A stretch of DNA of 64,000 nucleotides from Desulfuromonadales bacterium (GCA_027065695.1 JAMONP010000052.1:124001-188000), one strand, 5' to 3'; positions 1 to 8,962 are shown, numbered from the stretch's first letter. Notes: generated by a model not told the origin, from the sequence alone. Made by a program: numbers and translations.

Positions 1-413
1 CCCAGCCGTCCCATCCCTGTGTCAACCTTAAGATGATAATCGATAGTTCGTCCGGCCTCACTCGCGGCACGGTCTAATTGATGAGCGCAGGTCAAATCAT
101 AGAGCACCGGTGTTAACTGATGTTGCAGGACTTCCACCTCCTGTCCATGGAAAACACTGCCCAGGATTATAATCGGCTGCTTAATTCCCAGCCTACGCAA
201 CTCCACACCTTCTTCAAGCAGAGCGACACCGAAGAGGTCGGCACCAGCAGCAGCAAGAATCGGAGCGACATGACTGACACCATGACCATAAGCATTTGCC
301 TTGACCACAGCCAATACATCGCAATCTGCACCGACGGTGCGTTGGATTTCCAGAAAATTATGCCGGAGAGCGACAAGATCGATTTCAACCCGGGTCGGGC
401 GGGGTACAAGCAT
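1..413 (-). CDS. alr: alanine racemase, N-terminal part (gene runs off the window)
   Basis: PLP enzyme interconverting L- and D-alanine for peptidoglycan. Only the first 137 codons are present; the rest lies left of base 1. The reverse-strand reading gives a start of M-L-V-P-R-P-T-R-V-E-I-D-L, the usual N-terminus of Alr, then the PLP-lysine motif V-V-K-A-N-A-Y-G-H-G (Lys38) and V-D-T-G-M-G-R-L-G at the window edge. The start is the ATG at 413-411, preceded by GGAG seven bases upstream. It is divergent from the CooT-like gene. Family assignment is secure from the PLP motif; nothing can be said about the C-terminal catalytic tyrosine. Confidence 0.93.
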   Translation of the reverse strand, partial: MLVPRPTRVEIDLVALRHNFLEIQRTVGADCDVLAVVKANAYGHGVSHVAPILAAAGADLFGVALLEEGVELRRLGIKQPIIILGSVFHGQEVEVLQHQLTPVLYDLTCAHQLDRAASEAGRTIDYHLKVDTGMGRL

Positions 414-488
414 AGAAATCTCCGCTAAGATTGAAGAGGATCGACATTAAAACATGTGGCTTTGCAGAGTGTAAAGACGTTTAAGAAG

Positions 489-518
489 TTGACAGTCACT
501 CATGCAATATTCTACGCT
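489..518 (+). promoter_or_regulatory. possible sigma70 promoter for cooT-thiED
   Basis: A consensus -35 TTGACA (489-494) is followed after 18 bases by TACGCT (513-518), a poor -10. It lies about 30 bases before the start chosen for the CooT-like gene. Only the -35 is convincing. Confidence 0.25.
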
Positions 519-545
519 GGTGAGATCAAAATGAGAGGTTCTACT

Positions 546-731
546 ATGTGTCTGAATGATGGTCATTTTCTCCTGGTTCAGGATGATCTGGAAACTGCCT
601 TGGAAGATGTCGCTTCGTTGCTGGTCATGAACAAGAAACTACGCTTGATCGATGTTTTCGGCAAGCACCGTGACATCGATGCTACCATCCAGGAAATCGA
701 CTTACTAAATAGTCGGATCGTCCTGGTTTGA
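546..731 (+). CDS. CooT-family small nickel-binding protein
   Basis: A 61-residue protein starting M-C-L, resembling the CooT family (small dimeric Ni-binding proteins in which the Cys after the initiator Met is a metal ligand). The pattern L-E-D-V-A-S, then K-L-R-L-I-D-V-F-G, then I-x-E-I-D-L-x-N-S-R-I-V-L is the usual CooT-like beta-strand order. The ATG at 546 is chosen because GAGAGG lies just upstream and because it places Cys at residue 2; an earlier in-frame ATG at 456 would hide that Cys. CooT is named for carbon monoxide dehydrogenase nickel loading, but many homologues have no CODH nearby, and none is seen here. The specific role is unknown. Confidence 0.7.
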   Translation: MCLNDGHFLLVQDDLETALEDVASLLVMNKKLRLIDVFGKHRDIDATIQEIDLLNSRIVLV

Positions 732-764
732 TCCCACGCAGAAAGCAGCAAGGAAGCAACAAAG

Positions 765-2192
765 ATGATCAAGGGCCTCTATCTGATTACCCCACAGGGT
801 TCTGACGAGCACATCCTGAATATCGTGCGCGAGGGATTGCGCGGTGGTGTACAAATCGTGCAATACCGCGACAAGCAACGTTCAGCGGAAGCACAGGTCA
901 ACCTGGCACGCCAACTGGTACAATTATGCAAGGAAGTCGAAGCTACCTTCCTGGTCAACGACAGCCCAAACCTCGCGGTTGAAAGTTTTGCCGACGGTGT
1001 GCATCTGGGGCAGAACGACGGTTCGGTTAAAGACGCCCGTAAACTGCTCGGCCCGAACAAAGTGATCGGTGTTTCCACCCGTACCGTCGATCAGGCTCTC
1101 AAGGCCGAGATGGCCGGGGCCGATTACATAGGTGTCGGCAGCATATTCCCGACCAACAGCAAGGACGACACCGAACTGGTCGGACTGGAAGCTCTGCGCA
1201 AAGCGCGCCGAGCCGTCAAGATCCCGCTGGTCGCCATCGGCGGTATCAGCTGGGTCAATGGTTCTGATGCAATTGAGGCAGGAGCCGACTCACTAGCAGT
1301 CATCTCAGCAGTTGCTGAAGACCCGAAACCCGCACTGGCGGCCAGGGAGCTTGCCCTGCTCTTCAATAGCAAAAAAGCCCTTGAAGAAACCCGGGTAATG
1401 ACAATTGCCGGGGCCGATTCCGGTGGCGGTGCAGGGATTCAGGCGGACCTTAAGTCAATTGCCCTGCTCGGCTCCTACGGCACCAGTGCCATCACCGTGC
1501 TGACCGCACAGAATACCATCGGTGTGCATGGACTTTCTCCGGCAGCGGCCGAGTTTGTTGTCAAACAGGCCGAGACGGTCCTGAATGATATCGGAACCGA
1601 CACGCTTAAAACTGGCATGCTCTACAATGCAGAGATTGTCAGCGGGGTGGCCGGAGTTGTCAAGAAATACAGTTTACTCAGCGTGGTTGATCCAGTCATG
1701 GTTGCCAAAAGTGGAACCGCACTGCTGAAACATGAAGCTGTAGAGGCCTTGTGCGGCGAGCTGCTCCCGCGCACCTATTTATTGACACCCAACATTCCGG
1801 AAGCCGAAGCATTGACCGGACTGGCGATACACACCCTTGAAGAGATGGAAAATGCCGCCAAAAGACTACAAGACATGGGCCCACGTCATGTTCTGCTCAA
1901 GGGTGGGCACCGTAAAGAGGATGCAATCGATATCCTCCTGGCAGGGGATACTATACAAAAGCTGACTGCAGAACGTATCGAGACAATCAACACCCATGGC
2001 ACCGGTTGTTCCTATTCAGCCGTTCTTGCCACTTTACTGGCACAAGGACAGCCTCTGATCAAAGCCGCTGAATTGGCCAAACTATTTATCAATGAAGCGA
2101 TTCGCCATGCTGTCCCATTGGGTGGTGGTCACGGCCCGATCAATCATTTTGCAGGGGCAAGAGCCGTCAGAGGTTCTGACTTCAAAAATTAA
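765..2192 (+). CDS. thiED: bifunctional thiamine-phosphate synthase / HMP(-P) kinase (ThiE-ThiD fusion)
   Basis: A fusion of two thiamine enzymes. Residues 1-205 are ThiE, joining HMP-PP with thiazole phosphate: Q-Y-R-D-K near 34, N-D-S-P-N, D-G-V-H-L-G-Q near 78, G-V-G-S-I-F-P-T-N-S-K near 123 and I-G-G-I near 158. Residues 211-470 are ThiD, phosphorylating HMP and HMP-P: I-A-G-A-D-S-G-G-G-A-G-I-Q-A-D at 214-228 and the kinase signature H-G-T-G-C near 411. All key motifs of both halves are present. The linker is only about six residues. AAGGAAG upstream supports the ATG. It lies 33 bases after the CooT-like gene and 240 bases before thiC, so the pyrimidine source and both later steps are clustered. 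Confidence 0.93.
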   Translation: MIKGLYLITPQGSDEHILNIVREGLRGGVQIVQYRDKQRSAEAQVNLARQLVQLCKEVEATFLVNDSPNLAVESFADGVHLGQNDGSVKDARKLLGPNKVIGVSTRTVDQALKAEMAGADYIGVGSIFPTNSKDDTELVGLEALRKARRAVKIPLVAIGGISWVNGSDAIEAGADSLAVISAVAEDPKPALAARELALLFNSKKALEETRVMTIAGADSGGGAGIQADLKSIALLGSYGTSAITVLTAQNTIGVHGLSPAAAEFVVKQAETVLNDIGTDTLKTGMLYNAEIVSGVAGVVKKYSLLSVVDPVMVAKSGTALLKHEAVEALCGELLPRTYLLTPNIPEAEALTGLAIHTLEEMENAAKRLQDMGPRHVLLKGGHRKEDAIDILLAGDTIQKLTAERIETINTHGTGCSYSAVLATLLAQGQPLIKAAELAKLFINEAIRHAVPLGGGHGPINHFAGARAVRGSDFKN

Positions 2193-2200
2193 AGGCAAAA

Positions 2201-2300
2201 TGGCCGCGGTGAAAATCTGTCAAGGTCTGTGTTTAAAACATAAAGACCTCAAGATTGTGTCTTTGCCCTTACAGATTTTCACAGATTTTGACCGCGGCTA
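2201..2300. repeat. 100-bp imperfect inverted repeat between thiED and thiC
   Basis: Arms 2201-2220 and 2281-2300 are complementary at 18 of 20 positions (core GCCGCGGT with AAAATCTGT). An inner hairpin AGGTCT/AGACCT sits near the middle, and the right side carries a second copy of ACAGATTTT at 2271-2279. No T-run follows, so it is not a standard terminator. It resembles dispersed palindromes of such genomes. No TPP riboswitch consensus is seen in the 240-base gap. Confidence 0.75.
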
Positions 2301-2432
2301 AACATCAGGTTTTAGTCTTGATCTGCATTCATCAGATTTTATCAGCGTTTTTGATTTTACAAATAAATAACCAAATCGATATGCCAACGACAATTCGCAT
2401 TAACAAAGAGCACTGACAACTAAAGAGGATTC

Positions 2433-3755
2433 ATGAAGAAACAAAACACATTGACTCAACTTGAACTAGCCCGTCAGGGCATTATTTCCGGCAAAATGAA
2501 GCAGGCCGCAGCGATTGAAAACATTGATCCAGAAATCCTGCGCCAGCGCGTTGCCGAAGGCACTGCCGTCATCTGTCATAACAACAATCACACCAACGGT
2601 GTGCCGCTGGCGGTCGGCAAGGGATTGCGCACCAAGGTTAATGCCAACATCGGCACCAGCAAAGATGACACCAGCATCGACAACGAACTGGAAAAAGCCC
2701 GCGTTGCCGTTGCCGCTGGCGCTGATGCCATTATGGACCTTTCGACCGGCGGCCCGATTGATGAGATACGTCGCGCAATCATCAGCGAAACCACAGCCTG
2801 TATCGGTTCGGTGCCGCTCTACCAGGCCGCTGTCGATACGGTAACCAGGAAAAACAAAGCGATGGTCGATATGACTGTCGACGAGATCTTCGACGGTATC
2901 GTCAAACACCTCGATGACGGTGTCGACTTTATCACCGTGCACTGCGGCGTGACCCGCTCCACAGTCGAACGCATGGACAACGAGGGCCGCATCATGGAGG
3001 TAGTCTCACGCGGCGGTTCCTTCACCATCGAATGGATGACACACAATAACGCCGAGAACCCGCTCTTTGAGCATTACGATCGACTGCTGGAAATCGTCAA
3101 ACCTTATGACGCTACCCTCTCCCTCGGCGACGGCTTCCGACCCGGCTGCCTGGCCGACGCAACCGACCGCGCCCAGATTCATGAGCTGATTCTGCTCGGC
3201 GAATTGGCCCAGCGCGCCTGGAAGGCGGGTGTCCAGGTGATGATCGAAGGCCCTGGCCATGTGCCACTCAATCAGATCGAAGCCAACATCCAATTACAGA
3301 AACGCCTCTGTCACGGTGCACCTTTCTACGTGCTAGGCCCACTGGTTACTGACATCGCTCCAGGCTACGACCATATCACCTGCGCTATTGGCGGCACCTT
3401 GGCCGCAGCCGCGGGGGCCGACTTCCTCTGCTACGTCACAGCCAGTGAGCATCTGCGCCTGCCGACGATAGAGGATGTCCACGAAGGGGTCATGGCCTGC
3501 CGCATCGCTGCCCATGCCGGCGATATTGTCAAGGAACTACCCGGCGCTATCGACAAAGACATCGCCATGGCAAAATGCCGTAAGGACCTTGACTGGGAAG
3601 GCCAGTTCGCTCTCGCCATTGACCCTGAAAAAGCCCGTCGTATACGCGCAGAATCGGGTGTTGATGAAGAGCACGGTGCCTGTACTATGTGTGGGGAGTT
3701 TTGTGCTTATAAAGTTATGAATGAGAGGGGCAAATCCGTGGCGAGTAACGAGTAG
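2433..3755 (+). CDS. thiC: phosphomethylpyrimidine synthase ThiC
   Basis: Radical-SAM enzyme turning aminoimidazole ribotide into HMP-P, the pyrimidine precursor of thiamine. At 440 residues it is the short form found in many anaerobes. Family landmarks include N-A-N-I-G-T-S near 70, D-L-S-T-G-G near 103, T-V-H-C-G-V-T near 169, L-G-D-G-F-R-P-G near 232 and E-G-P-G-H-V-P near 272. The cluster-binding cysteines are C417, C420 and C424, a C-x2-C-x3-C spacing rather than the C-x2-C-x4-C of E. coli ThiC. AGAGGA lies six bases before the ATG. ThiC paralogues (BzaF/BzaA/BzaB) make 5-hydroxybenzimidazole for cobamides; the thiED neighbour favours ThiC proper. Confidence 0.9.
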   Translation: MKKQNTLTQLELARQGIISGKMKQAAAIENIDPEILRQRVAEGTAVICHNNNHTNGVPLAVGKGLRTKVNANIGTSKDDTSIDNELEKARVAVAAGADAIMDLSTGGPIDEIRRAIISETTACIGSVPLYQAAVDTVTRKNKAMVDMTVDEIFDGIVKHLDDGVDFITVHCGVTRSTVERMDNEGRIMEVVSRGGSFTIEWMTHNNAENPLFEHYDRLLEIVKPYDATLSLGDGFRPGCLADATDRAQIHELILLGELAQRAWKAGVQVMIEGPGHVPLNQIEANIQLQKRLCHGAPFYVLGPLVTDIAPGYDHITCAIGGTLAAAAGADFLCYVTASEHLRLPTIEDVHEGVMACRIAAHAGDIVKELPGAIDKDIAMAKCRKDLDWEGQFALAIDPEKARRIRAESGVDEEHGACTMCGEFCAYKVMNERGKSVASNE

Positions 3756-3782
3756 CGTCGGACGTAAAAAAGCTGACATTTA

Positions 3783-3820
3783 AAAGGGGAACACTGCAAG
3801 CGGAGCGTTCCCCTTTTTTA
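3783..3820 (+). terminator. rho-independent terminator after thiC
   Basis: Stem AAAGGGGAAC / GTTCCCCTTT with a 14-base loop runs into a T6 tract, 30 bases after the thiC stop. The A-run on the other side would let it also stop minus-strand transcripts. Confidence 0.85.
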
Positions 3821-3968
3821 TCTTTTTCAAGCGGTTATATCTGCGGCATGCAACGACTTACTTGTGGAATTGCTGCAATTTTGCCAATTTATGTCAGTCG
3901 ACAGGTGACAATTTACGCCAACAGAAGGGATCTTACCTCTTCAGCAGCTGCAACATCCTAACGGGTTG

Positions 3969-4904
3969 CTATAGCATAAATCTCAGGTTTGGGTACTTGT
4001 CGAGAGAGTCTTGTAGTTTCTCCTGCAATACCTCAGGCATGCTGCTCTTGAGTTCGCCTGCCGTCTTTAAAAAATCTGCCTCCAATTTACGAGTTGACAC
4101 GGTGAAAGCATCAAGCGTACCAGGGGTAGAGATACTCAGTGCGTAGATTTTTTCGTAAACTTTTTGGAGTCTGACCAGATTCTTTCTTGCCGGGATAAAT
4201 TTTTCCGACGACTCACTTAGTTTGCCTACTGCAGCACTTATTCTTGCTTTAGCCCTCTGCGACTTGTCCAAATCTTTCTGGCTAGGGCGTGGAGGGATAT
4301 TGGTGTTTTCTACTGTCTCCTTCCACCCGGAGGAAATGTCAGCAATGGTTTTAAGACTCAAGTCTGTTCCTGCCTTGACCCCGTAGAGTGCCACGATAAA
4401 GCTCTTCGCATATTTTTGGTCTGCTTGCTTATCCAGATAAACCTTGGTCATACCGCCAATCAGGACAAGAGCCAGCAAGGCAATGACGGCATAAGTCAAA
4501 CCCTTCTTGCGGGTTTTATGATCAGAGGGTACCTTACTCTGTTCAGGGGCGACCTTACCAGAGCTTTCCCACACAGCAGGCTGGGCTCGTCGTCCACGAC
4601 CAAAACTGAAACTAAAGCTGGAACCGGCTTTTTTCCGTTTGCGAGCGACAGGTTTTGAAGATTGGACGATACAGTAATCGGGACATAAACAACCACATTG
4701 CATACATAACATTTCGTGGCCGAGCTCATGACCACAACCGATGCAGTAGATCTTACCCTGTTTTTTGTAGGCCCTCAGCATGAATTCTTCACGTTGAGTC
4801 CAGTACTTCTGTTTGCATTCAGGGCAACTCTGAGAACCGCCAGCAGAAATTTCCTGCTCGGAGACTTCGATTAAAGCGTCACATTTAGGACATGGGCACT
4901 TCAT
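3969..4904 (-). CDS. zinc-ribbon, single-pass membrane protein of unknown function
   Basis: A 311-residue protein I cannot name. The N-terminal 80 residues hold cysteine pairs in ribbon spacing (C5/C8, C27/C30, C54/C57, C67/C70) and a further cluster C72, C74, C78, suggesting two zinc ribbons. A basic Ser/Lys/Arg-rich stretch follows (about 84-135), then one membrane segment (about 136-153) and a helical, Lys/Leu-rich region to the C-terminus. This predicts a cytoplasmic zinc domain tied to an extracytoplasmic helical domain. GGTGG seven bases before the ATG supports the start. It lies 88 bases downstream of the pseudopilin gene on the same strand, so the two may be co-transcribed. Confidence 0.75.
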   Translation of the reverse strand: MKCPCPKCDALIEVSEQEISAGGSQSCPECKQKYWTQREEFMLRAYKKQGKIYCIGCGHELGHEMLCMQCGCLCPDYCIVQSSKPVARKRKKAGSSFSFSFGRGRRAQPAVWESSGKVAPEQSKVPSDHKTRKKGLTYAVIALLALVLIGGMTKVYLDKQADQKYAKSFIVALYGVKAGTDLSLKTIADISSGWKETVENTNIPPRPSQKDLDKSQRAKARISAAVGKLSESSEKFIPARKNLVRLQKVYEKIYALSISTPGTLDAFTVSTRKLEADFLKTAGELKSSMPEVLQEKLQDSLDKYPNLRFML

Positions 4905-4992
4905 GATTCAACCACCTTTTCAAAGGGACCACTTGAAGGGGAGCGATCCTTCAGCACCAAGGTTATATCTTTGTAATACAAAAGGCACATGG

Positions 4993-5523
4993 CTAGAAGT
5001 CCTCCCCTACTCCAATCCAGCTACCATCACTGGCGCGTACAATATCATCCTTACTCTGTGGATCGTCAATAATCGTCTGGTACACACCATCCTGGCCGCG
5101 ACTAAAAAGGTCAAAGTCAGTATTCAAGTCTTCGATGCCAAGCGGTTTCTGTCTCGGCACACCAGGATTACCGATTCTCAAGTAGATGTAATCGTTCCCC
5201 CAAGGATCCTTCATACCATCCAGCCCCACCTCAGCCAGGGAATTTGGCAAACGATCCATATCAATAAATCTTGCCCATATGTCTTTCTCGACACCACGAA
5301 TTTCTGCAATCGCCCTGGTGTTTCTGACCTTGTTGACAAAATGGCTAAACGTCGGCATGACCATCAAGGCCAACACCGCGATGATGGCCATGACCATAAT
5401 TATCTCGACCAAGGTAAATCCAGCATTGTTGTTCAATCGCTTAGGTTGCCTGGAGACGACTGAAAGCCCTTTAGGCGACGCCGAAGAATCCTCGGTCGCA
5501 ATGTTCAAATCTATCACTTTCAT
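4993..5523 (-). CDS. GspG-like type II pseudopilin with long leader
   Basis: A type IV pilin-like protein of 176 residues. The prepilin peptidase site is G35 with F36-T-L-V-E40, followed by a hydrophobic helix to about residue 60; mature Glu5 is E40. The C-terminal part has D-P-W-G-N-D-Y-I-Y and D-x-D-L-F-S-R-G-Q-D-G, which match the Ca-binding loop pattern of GspG major pseudopilins. The ATG at 5523 is preferred to an in-frame TTG at 5586. The leader of 35 residues is much longer than the 6-10 typical for GspG. No other secretion gene is in view, so it is either an orphan or belongs to a system encoded elsewhere. Confidence 0.82.
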   Translation of the reverse strand: MKVIDLNIATEDSSASPKGLSVVSRQPKRLNNNAGFTLVEIIMVMAIIAVLALMVMPTFSHFVNKVRNTRAIAEIRGVEKDIWARFIDMDRLPNSLAEVGLDGMKDPWGNDYIYLRIGNPGVPRQKPLGIEDLNTDFDLFSRGQDGVYQTIIDDPQSKDDIVRASDGSWIGVGEDF

Positions 5524-5739
5524 AATAGTTTTCTCACATATCTGTTCAAGACAAAAACTTGCTATTAAACGGCTTGGAGCTAACAACGTATAGGTTCATC
5601 TTACTCACCAACAATAAGACTGCACTCAACATCCATGCAACTATAGCGCCACATGTACAGCAAGGGACAACCTCACATCAGACTATTCAAGATTTTCCTC
5701 GTCCCACATCCAACATTGCTCGCTCCCAGGAGTTTAACC

Positions 5740-7647
5740 CTACCTCCCTAGATAAGTATAAGACAGCAACATCTTATCCAGCAACTCAATAAAATGACTG
5801 GTCTCCTCAAAAGGGACCTTGCGCGAGGCGACTCTTTTCTCCAGAGTATCACGAACATGTTTTAAAATTTCCGGTCCTTTATACTGCACGTATTTGAGGC
5901 TCTCCCAAGTGGCGTCGCCCTGGATCACCGTGTCGATCTTATAGTTGGTCTTTTTATTAAAAGTAATATGTACAGCGTTAGTATCACCGAACAGGTTGTG
6001 CATGTCGCCAAGGATCTCCTGATAGGCACCGATCATGAAGAAACCGACAAAATAAGCCTCTTCCCCTTGCACCTTGTGTAGTGGCAGAAAATTGGTACGG
6101 CCATGTTCCCCAACAAAACTGCTGACCTCACCATCGGAATCACAGGTAATATCAGCGATGCTAGCCATGACATCAGGTTTCTGGTTAAGACGTTGCAGCG
6201 GCATAACAGGAAAAAGCTGATCAATTGCCCAAGAGTCTGGCACCGACTGGAAGAGTGAAAAGTTAGCGAAGTAAGTCTGACGCAGACTCAGTTGAAAATG
6301 CTGCAACTCTTCAGGAACCGGCTGCATCCGCTCAACAATGCTGTTGATCTTGATAAAAATCTTATTACAGAGCCATTCGGCCAACGCCCGGTCGTGCAAA
6401 TTCAGGTAACCAAGGCTGAAAAGACTGACGGCCTCCTGAATTAACTGCAAGGTATCATGGTAATCCTCGCGTAACGAGTGACGATCAAGGCTCTGGTAGA
6501 TATCGTTAAGCTTCTTGACCGTAGGCGAGAGTTTCTCTGCCTCTTCCAGGACATCGTCGTAATCTGGCAAGGCATTCTGGGTGCTGGTATTGAGAATATT
6601 GGTAATCAGCACCGAGTAGTGGGCGACGATTGCTCGTCCTGACTCTGAGATGATATCTGGACAGGTCACACCGGCATCATCGCAGACATTCTTGACCTGA
6701 TAAATGACATCGCTGGCATACTCTTCGACCGAGTAATTAACGCTGGAAAAGTAACTCGATTTGGAGCCATCATAATCGACTCCAAGCCCTCCACCTATGT
6801 CCAGATACTTGAGGCCAACCCCCAGTTTCTTAAGCTCTGCATAAATTCGACTACCTTCGACCAGGGCGTTCTTGATCTTGTCAATCTTGGTAATCTGACT
6901 GCCAATATGAAAATGCAGAAGATTCACCTGTTCGAGCAGGTCGTGTTCTTTAAGCAGGTCGACCGCTGCAAGAAGTTCTGAAATCTTCAGGCCAAATTTT
7001 GCATCGCTGCCCCCGGAAGTTGACCACTTGCCTGTCCCCTTCGAGGAGAGTTTCACCCGGATACCGAGCTTCGGTACTATGTCGAGCTTTCTTGCCAGGG
7101 TGATAATTTTTTCCAGCTCGAAGAGTTTTTCGACCACAAGGGTAATGTCGTAACCGATCTTGCCAGCATAGAGGACCGTTTCTATAAAAGCCTCATCCTT
7201 GTAACCGTTACAGATGATCGGTAACTTCTTACCGGTGGCCACGGAGATCGCTGCAACCAATTCAGGCTTGGAGCCAACCTCAAGACCGATGTTGTGCTTC
7301 TTGCCAAACTCGGTGATCGCCTCGACCACCTGACGTTGCTGATTGACTTTTATCGGATAAAAAGTCTGATAACCGGCAGGATAATCGTTCTCTTCGATGG
7401 CGTTGTTGAAGGCCCGGTTAATGGCATCAATCCGGCCTTTCAGTACATTCATGAAACGGATCAGGATCGGTGGTTTGATCTTGCGTTTGATCAGATCATC
7501 AATGAGTGCCCGCAGATCGATGGAATACTTAGAATGCGGCGAAGGATGAACACAGACATGCCCTTTACGGTTGATGGAGAAGAAGCCATCACCCCAGTTG
7601 TCAATATTGTAAATCACAGCGGACTTTTTGGCTGACCAACGTTCCAT
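5740..7647 (-). CDS. speA: biosynthetic arginine decarboxylase SpeA
   Basis: PLP fold III decarboxylase making agmatine from arginine, the first step to putrescine. 635 residues, close to the usual 630-660. The PLP lysine is K100 in T-F-Y-P-I-K-V-N-Q-Q; H-F-H-I-G-S-Q and D-I-G-G-G-L-G-V-D-Y are the PLP-phosphate region; E-S-G-R-A and the C-terminal T-F-N-K-K-T-N-Y-K-I-D segment fit the family. The ATG at 7647 is chosen over an in-frame GTG nine bases earlier because GGTGAGG sits five bases before it. It shares strand and pathway with the next two genes, though a 160-base gap with an inverted repeat separates them. Confidence 0.95.
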   Translation of the reverse strand: MERWSAKKSAVIYNIDNWGDGFFSINRKGHVCVHPSPHSKYSIDLRALIDDLIKRKIKPPILIRFMNVLKGRIDAINRAFNNAIEENDYPAGYQTFYPIKVNQQRQVVEAITEFGKKHNIGLEVGSKPELVAAISVATGKKLPIICNGYKDEAFIETVLYAGKIGYDITLVVEKLFELEKIITLARKLDIVPKLGIRVKLSSKGTGKWSTSGGSDAKFGLKISELLAAVDLLKEHDLLEQVNLLHFHIGSQITKIDKIKNALVEGSRIYAELKKLGVGLKYLDIGGGLGVDYDGSKSSYFSSVNYSVEEYASDVIYQVKNVCDDAGVTCPDIISESGRAIVAHYSVLITNILNTSTQNALPDYDDVLEEAEKLSPTVKKLNDIYQSLDRHSLREDYHDTLQLIQEAVSLFSLGYLNLHDRALAEWLCNKIFIKINSIVERMQPVPEELQHFQLSLRQTYFANFSLFQSVPDSWAIDQLFPVMPLQRLNQKPDVMASIADITCDSDGEVSSFVGEHGRTNFLPLHKVQGEEAYFVGFFMIGAYQEILGDMHNLFGDTNAVHITFNKKTNYKIDTVIQGDATWESLKYVQYKGPEILKHVRDTLEKRVASRKVPFEETSHFIELLDKMLLSYTYLGR

Positions 7648-7693
7648 ATTCCTCACCCGTAGATGAAATGTACTTCCTTATCCAAGAAATTCC

Positions 7694-7790
7694 ACCACGA
7701 AGGACACGAAGACCGCGAAGAGGGGAAATGCCTAAAGCCCCAAAACGTACAGAAAAAGTCTTTCTTCGTGAATTTCGTGTTCTTCGTGGT
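7694..7790. repeat. inverted repeat of the CCACGAAG family
   Basis: The left arm starting CCACGAAGGACACGAAG pairs with the right arm ending TTCGTGTTCTTCGTGG; about 22 of 26 positions are complementary, with a 45-base spacer. Short-period A/C/G-rich palindromes of this type are commonly dispersed in Desulfuromonadia and other genomes. It lies between nspC and speA and may be transcribed as a hairpin in that message. Confidence 0.8.
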
Positions 7791-7807
7791 TAAAAGGCTT
7801 CATAAAT

Positions 7808-8962
7808 TCAGGAAAGACGCCCCCGGAAATCCTCATAATTAAAACTTCTCACCACTGTCAATTTTCCCGTATCAGGTTCAAAGGTACAGAGATGCGGGTG
7901 GTAGATACCATTAAATGTGCTGGTTTTGACCATGGTGTAGTGCGCCATATCGAGAAAAACCAGCCGATTACCTGGGCTCAGCGATCGCTCGAAAGACCAG
8001 TCACCAATGATATCACCAGCCAGACAGGACGGCCCAGCGAAGCGATAAGTGTGTGCTTTGGCACCGGGATCAAAACCCCCTTGAACTTCAGGTCGGTAAG
8101 GCATCTCCAGAATATCCGGCATGTGGCAGGTTGCAGAGACATCAAGAATGGCCGTATCGATTTCATTATGCGCAACGTCCAGAACTTCACTAATCAATAA
8201 ACCGGTACCGATAACAATGGCCTCGCCCGGTTCGAGGTAAACTTCGACTTTGTATTTCTCTTGGAAATATCTGATCAGTTCAATAAGGCCATCTATGTCA
8301 TAACCCTCACGGGTGATGTGGTGACCACCGCCAAAGTTAAGCCATTTCATCTGCGGCAGAAACTCGCCAAATTTCTCTTCAAAAACCTTTGCAGTACGGG
8401 CCAGAGGTGCAAACATGTGTTCACAGAGGGTGTGAAAATGCAGCCCTTCCACGCCGGTCAGTGATTTATCGTCAAACTCACTCCGACAGATCCCGAGTCG
8501 TGAGTTCGGTGCACAGGGGTCGTAGAGTTCGGTGTGTCCTTCCGAGTGTTCAGGATTAACACGCAAGCCGACTGACACCTTCACCTGCTCTTTATCCCAA
8601 AGCGGTCGGAAGCGTTCTAGCTGATTAAAGGAGTTAAAAACCAGATGATCAGAGATTGACAGCAGTTCGACAATGTCGTTCTCTTTGAATGCCGCTGCAA
8701 AGGAGTGCACTTCACCACCGAACTTCTCGTGGCCAAGGCGGGCTTCCCAGAGTGACGAGGCACAGACACCATGTAGCGTCTTACGAATCAATGGAAAAGT
8801 ATCCCACATGGCAAAAGCTTTGAGTGCCAGCAATATCTTCACTCCACTGCGCCGCTGCACCTCGTCGAGAATGGCCAGATTATGGCGCAAGCGACCCAAG
8901 TTGATCACATAAGCTGGCGATGGAGCCAGATTGAGGATTTTTTCAATGTCGATACTGGTCAA
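7808..8962 (-). CDS. nspC: carboxynorspermidine / carboxyspermidine decarboxylase
   Basis: Fold III PLP decarboxylase removing the carboxylate from carboxy(nor)spermidine to give (nor)spermidine. The PLP lysine is K48 in L-L-A-L-K-A-F-A; H-F-H-T-L-C-E, L-N-F-G-G-G-H-H, E-P-G-E-A and G-P-S-C-L-A-G-D are the NspC-specific signatures. 384 residues, normal for the family. The start is a TTG with AAGG eight bases upstream; no better in-frame ATG lies near. With the dehydrogenase at 9066-10265 it forms the carboxyspermidine route, which needs no decarboxylated S-adenosylmethionine. A short dispersed motif, AACGCAAAGACGCAGAGA, lies just upstream of the start (about 8979-8996). Confidence 0.93.
   Translation of the reverse strand: MTSIDIEKILNLAPSPAYVINLGRLRHNLAILDEVQRRSGVKILLALKAFAMWDTFPLIRKTLHGVCASSLWEARLGHEKFGGEVHSFAAAFKENDIVELLSISDHLVFNSFNQLERFRPLWDKEQVKVSVGLRVNPEHSEGHTELYDPCAPNSRLGICRSEFDDKSLTGVEGLHFHTLCEHMFAPLARTAKVFEEKFGEFLPQMKWLNFGGGHHITREGYDIDGLIELIRYFQEKYKVEVYLEPGEAIVIGTGLLISEVLDVAHNEIDTAILDVSATCHMPDILEMPYRPEVQGGFDPGAKAHTYRFAGPSCLAGDIIGDWSFERSLSPGNRLVFLDMAHYTMVKTSTFNGIYHPHLCTFEPDTGKLTVVRSFNYEDFRGRLS

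Noticed and set aside
2193-2432. TPP riboswitch upstream of thiC
   Set aside because: The conserved CTGAGA and the downstream ACCTGA/TAATGCC-type elements are not found; the region contains an inverted repeat instead. A covariance scan would settle it.
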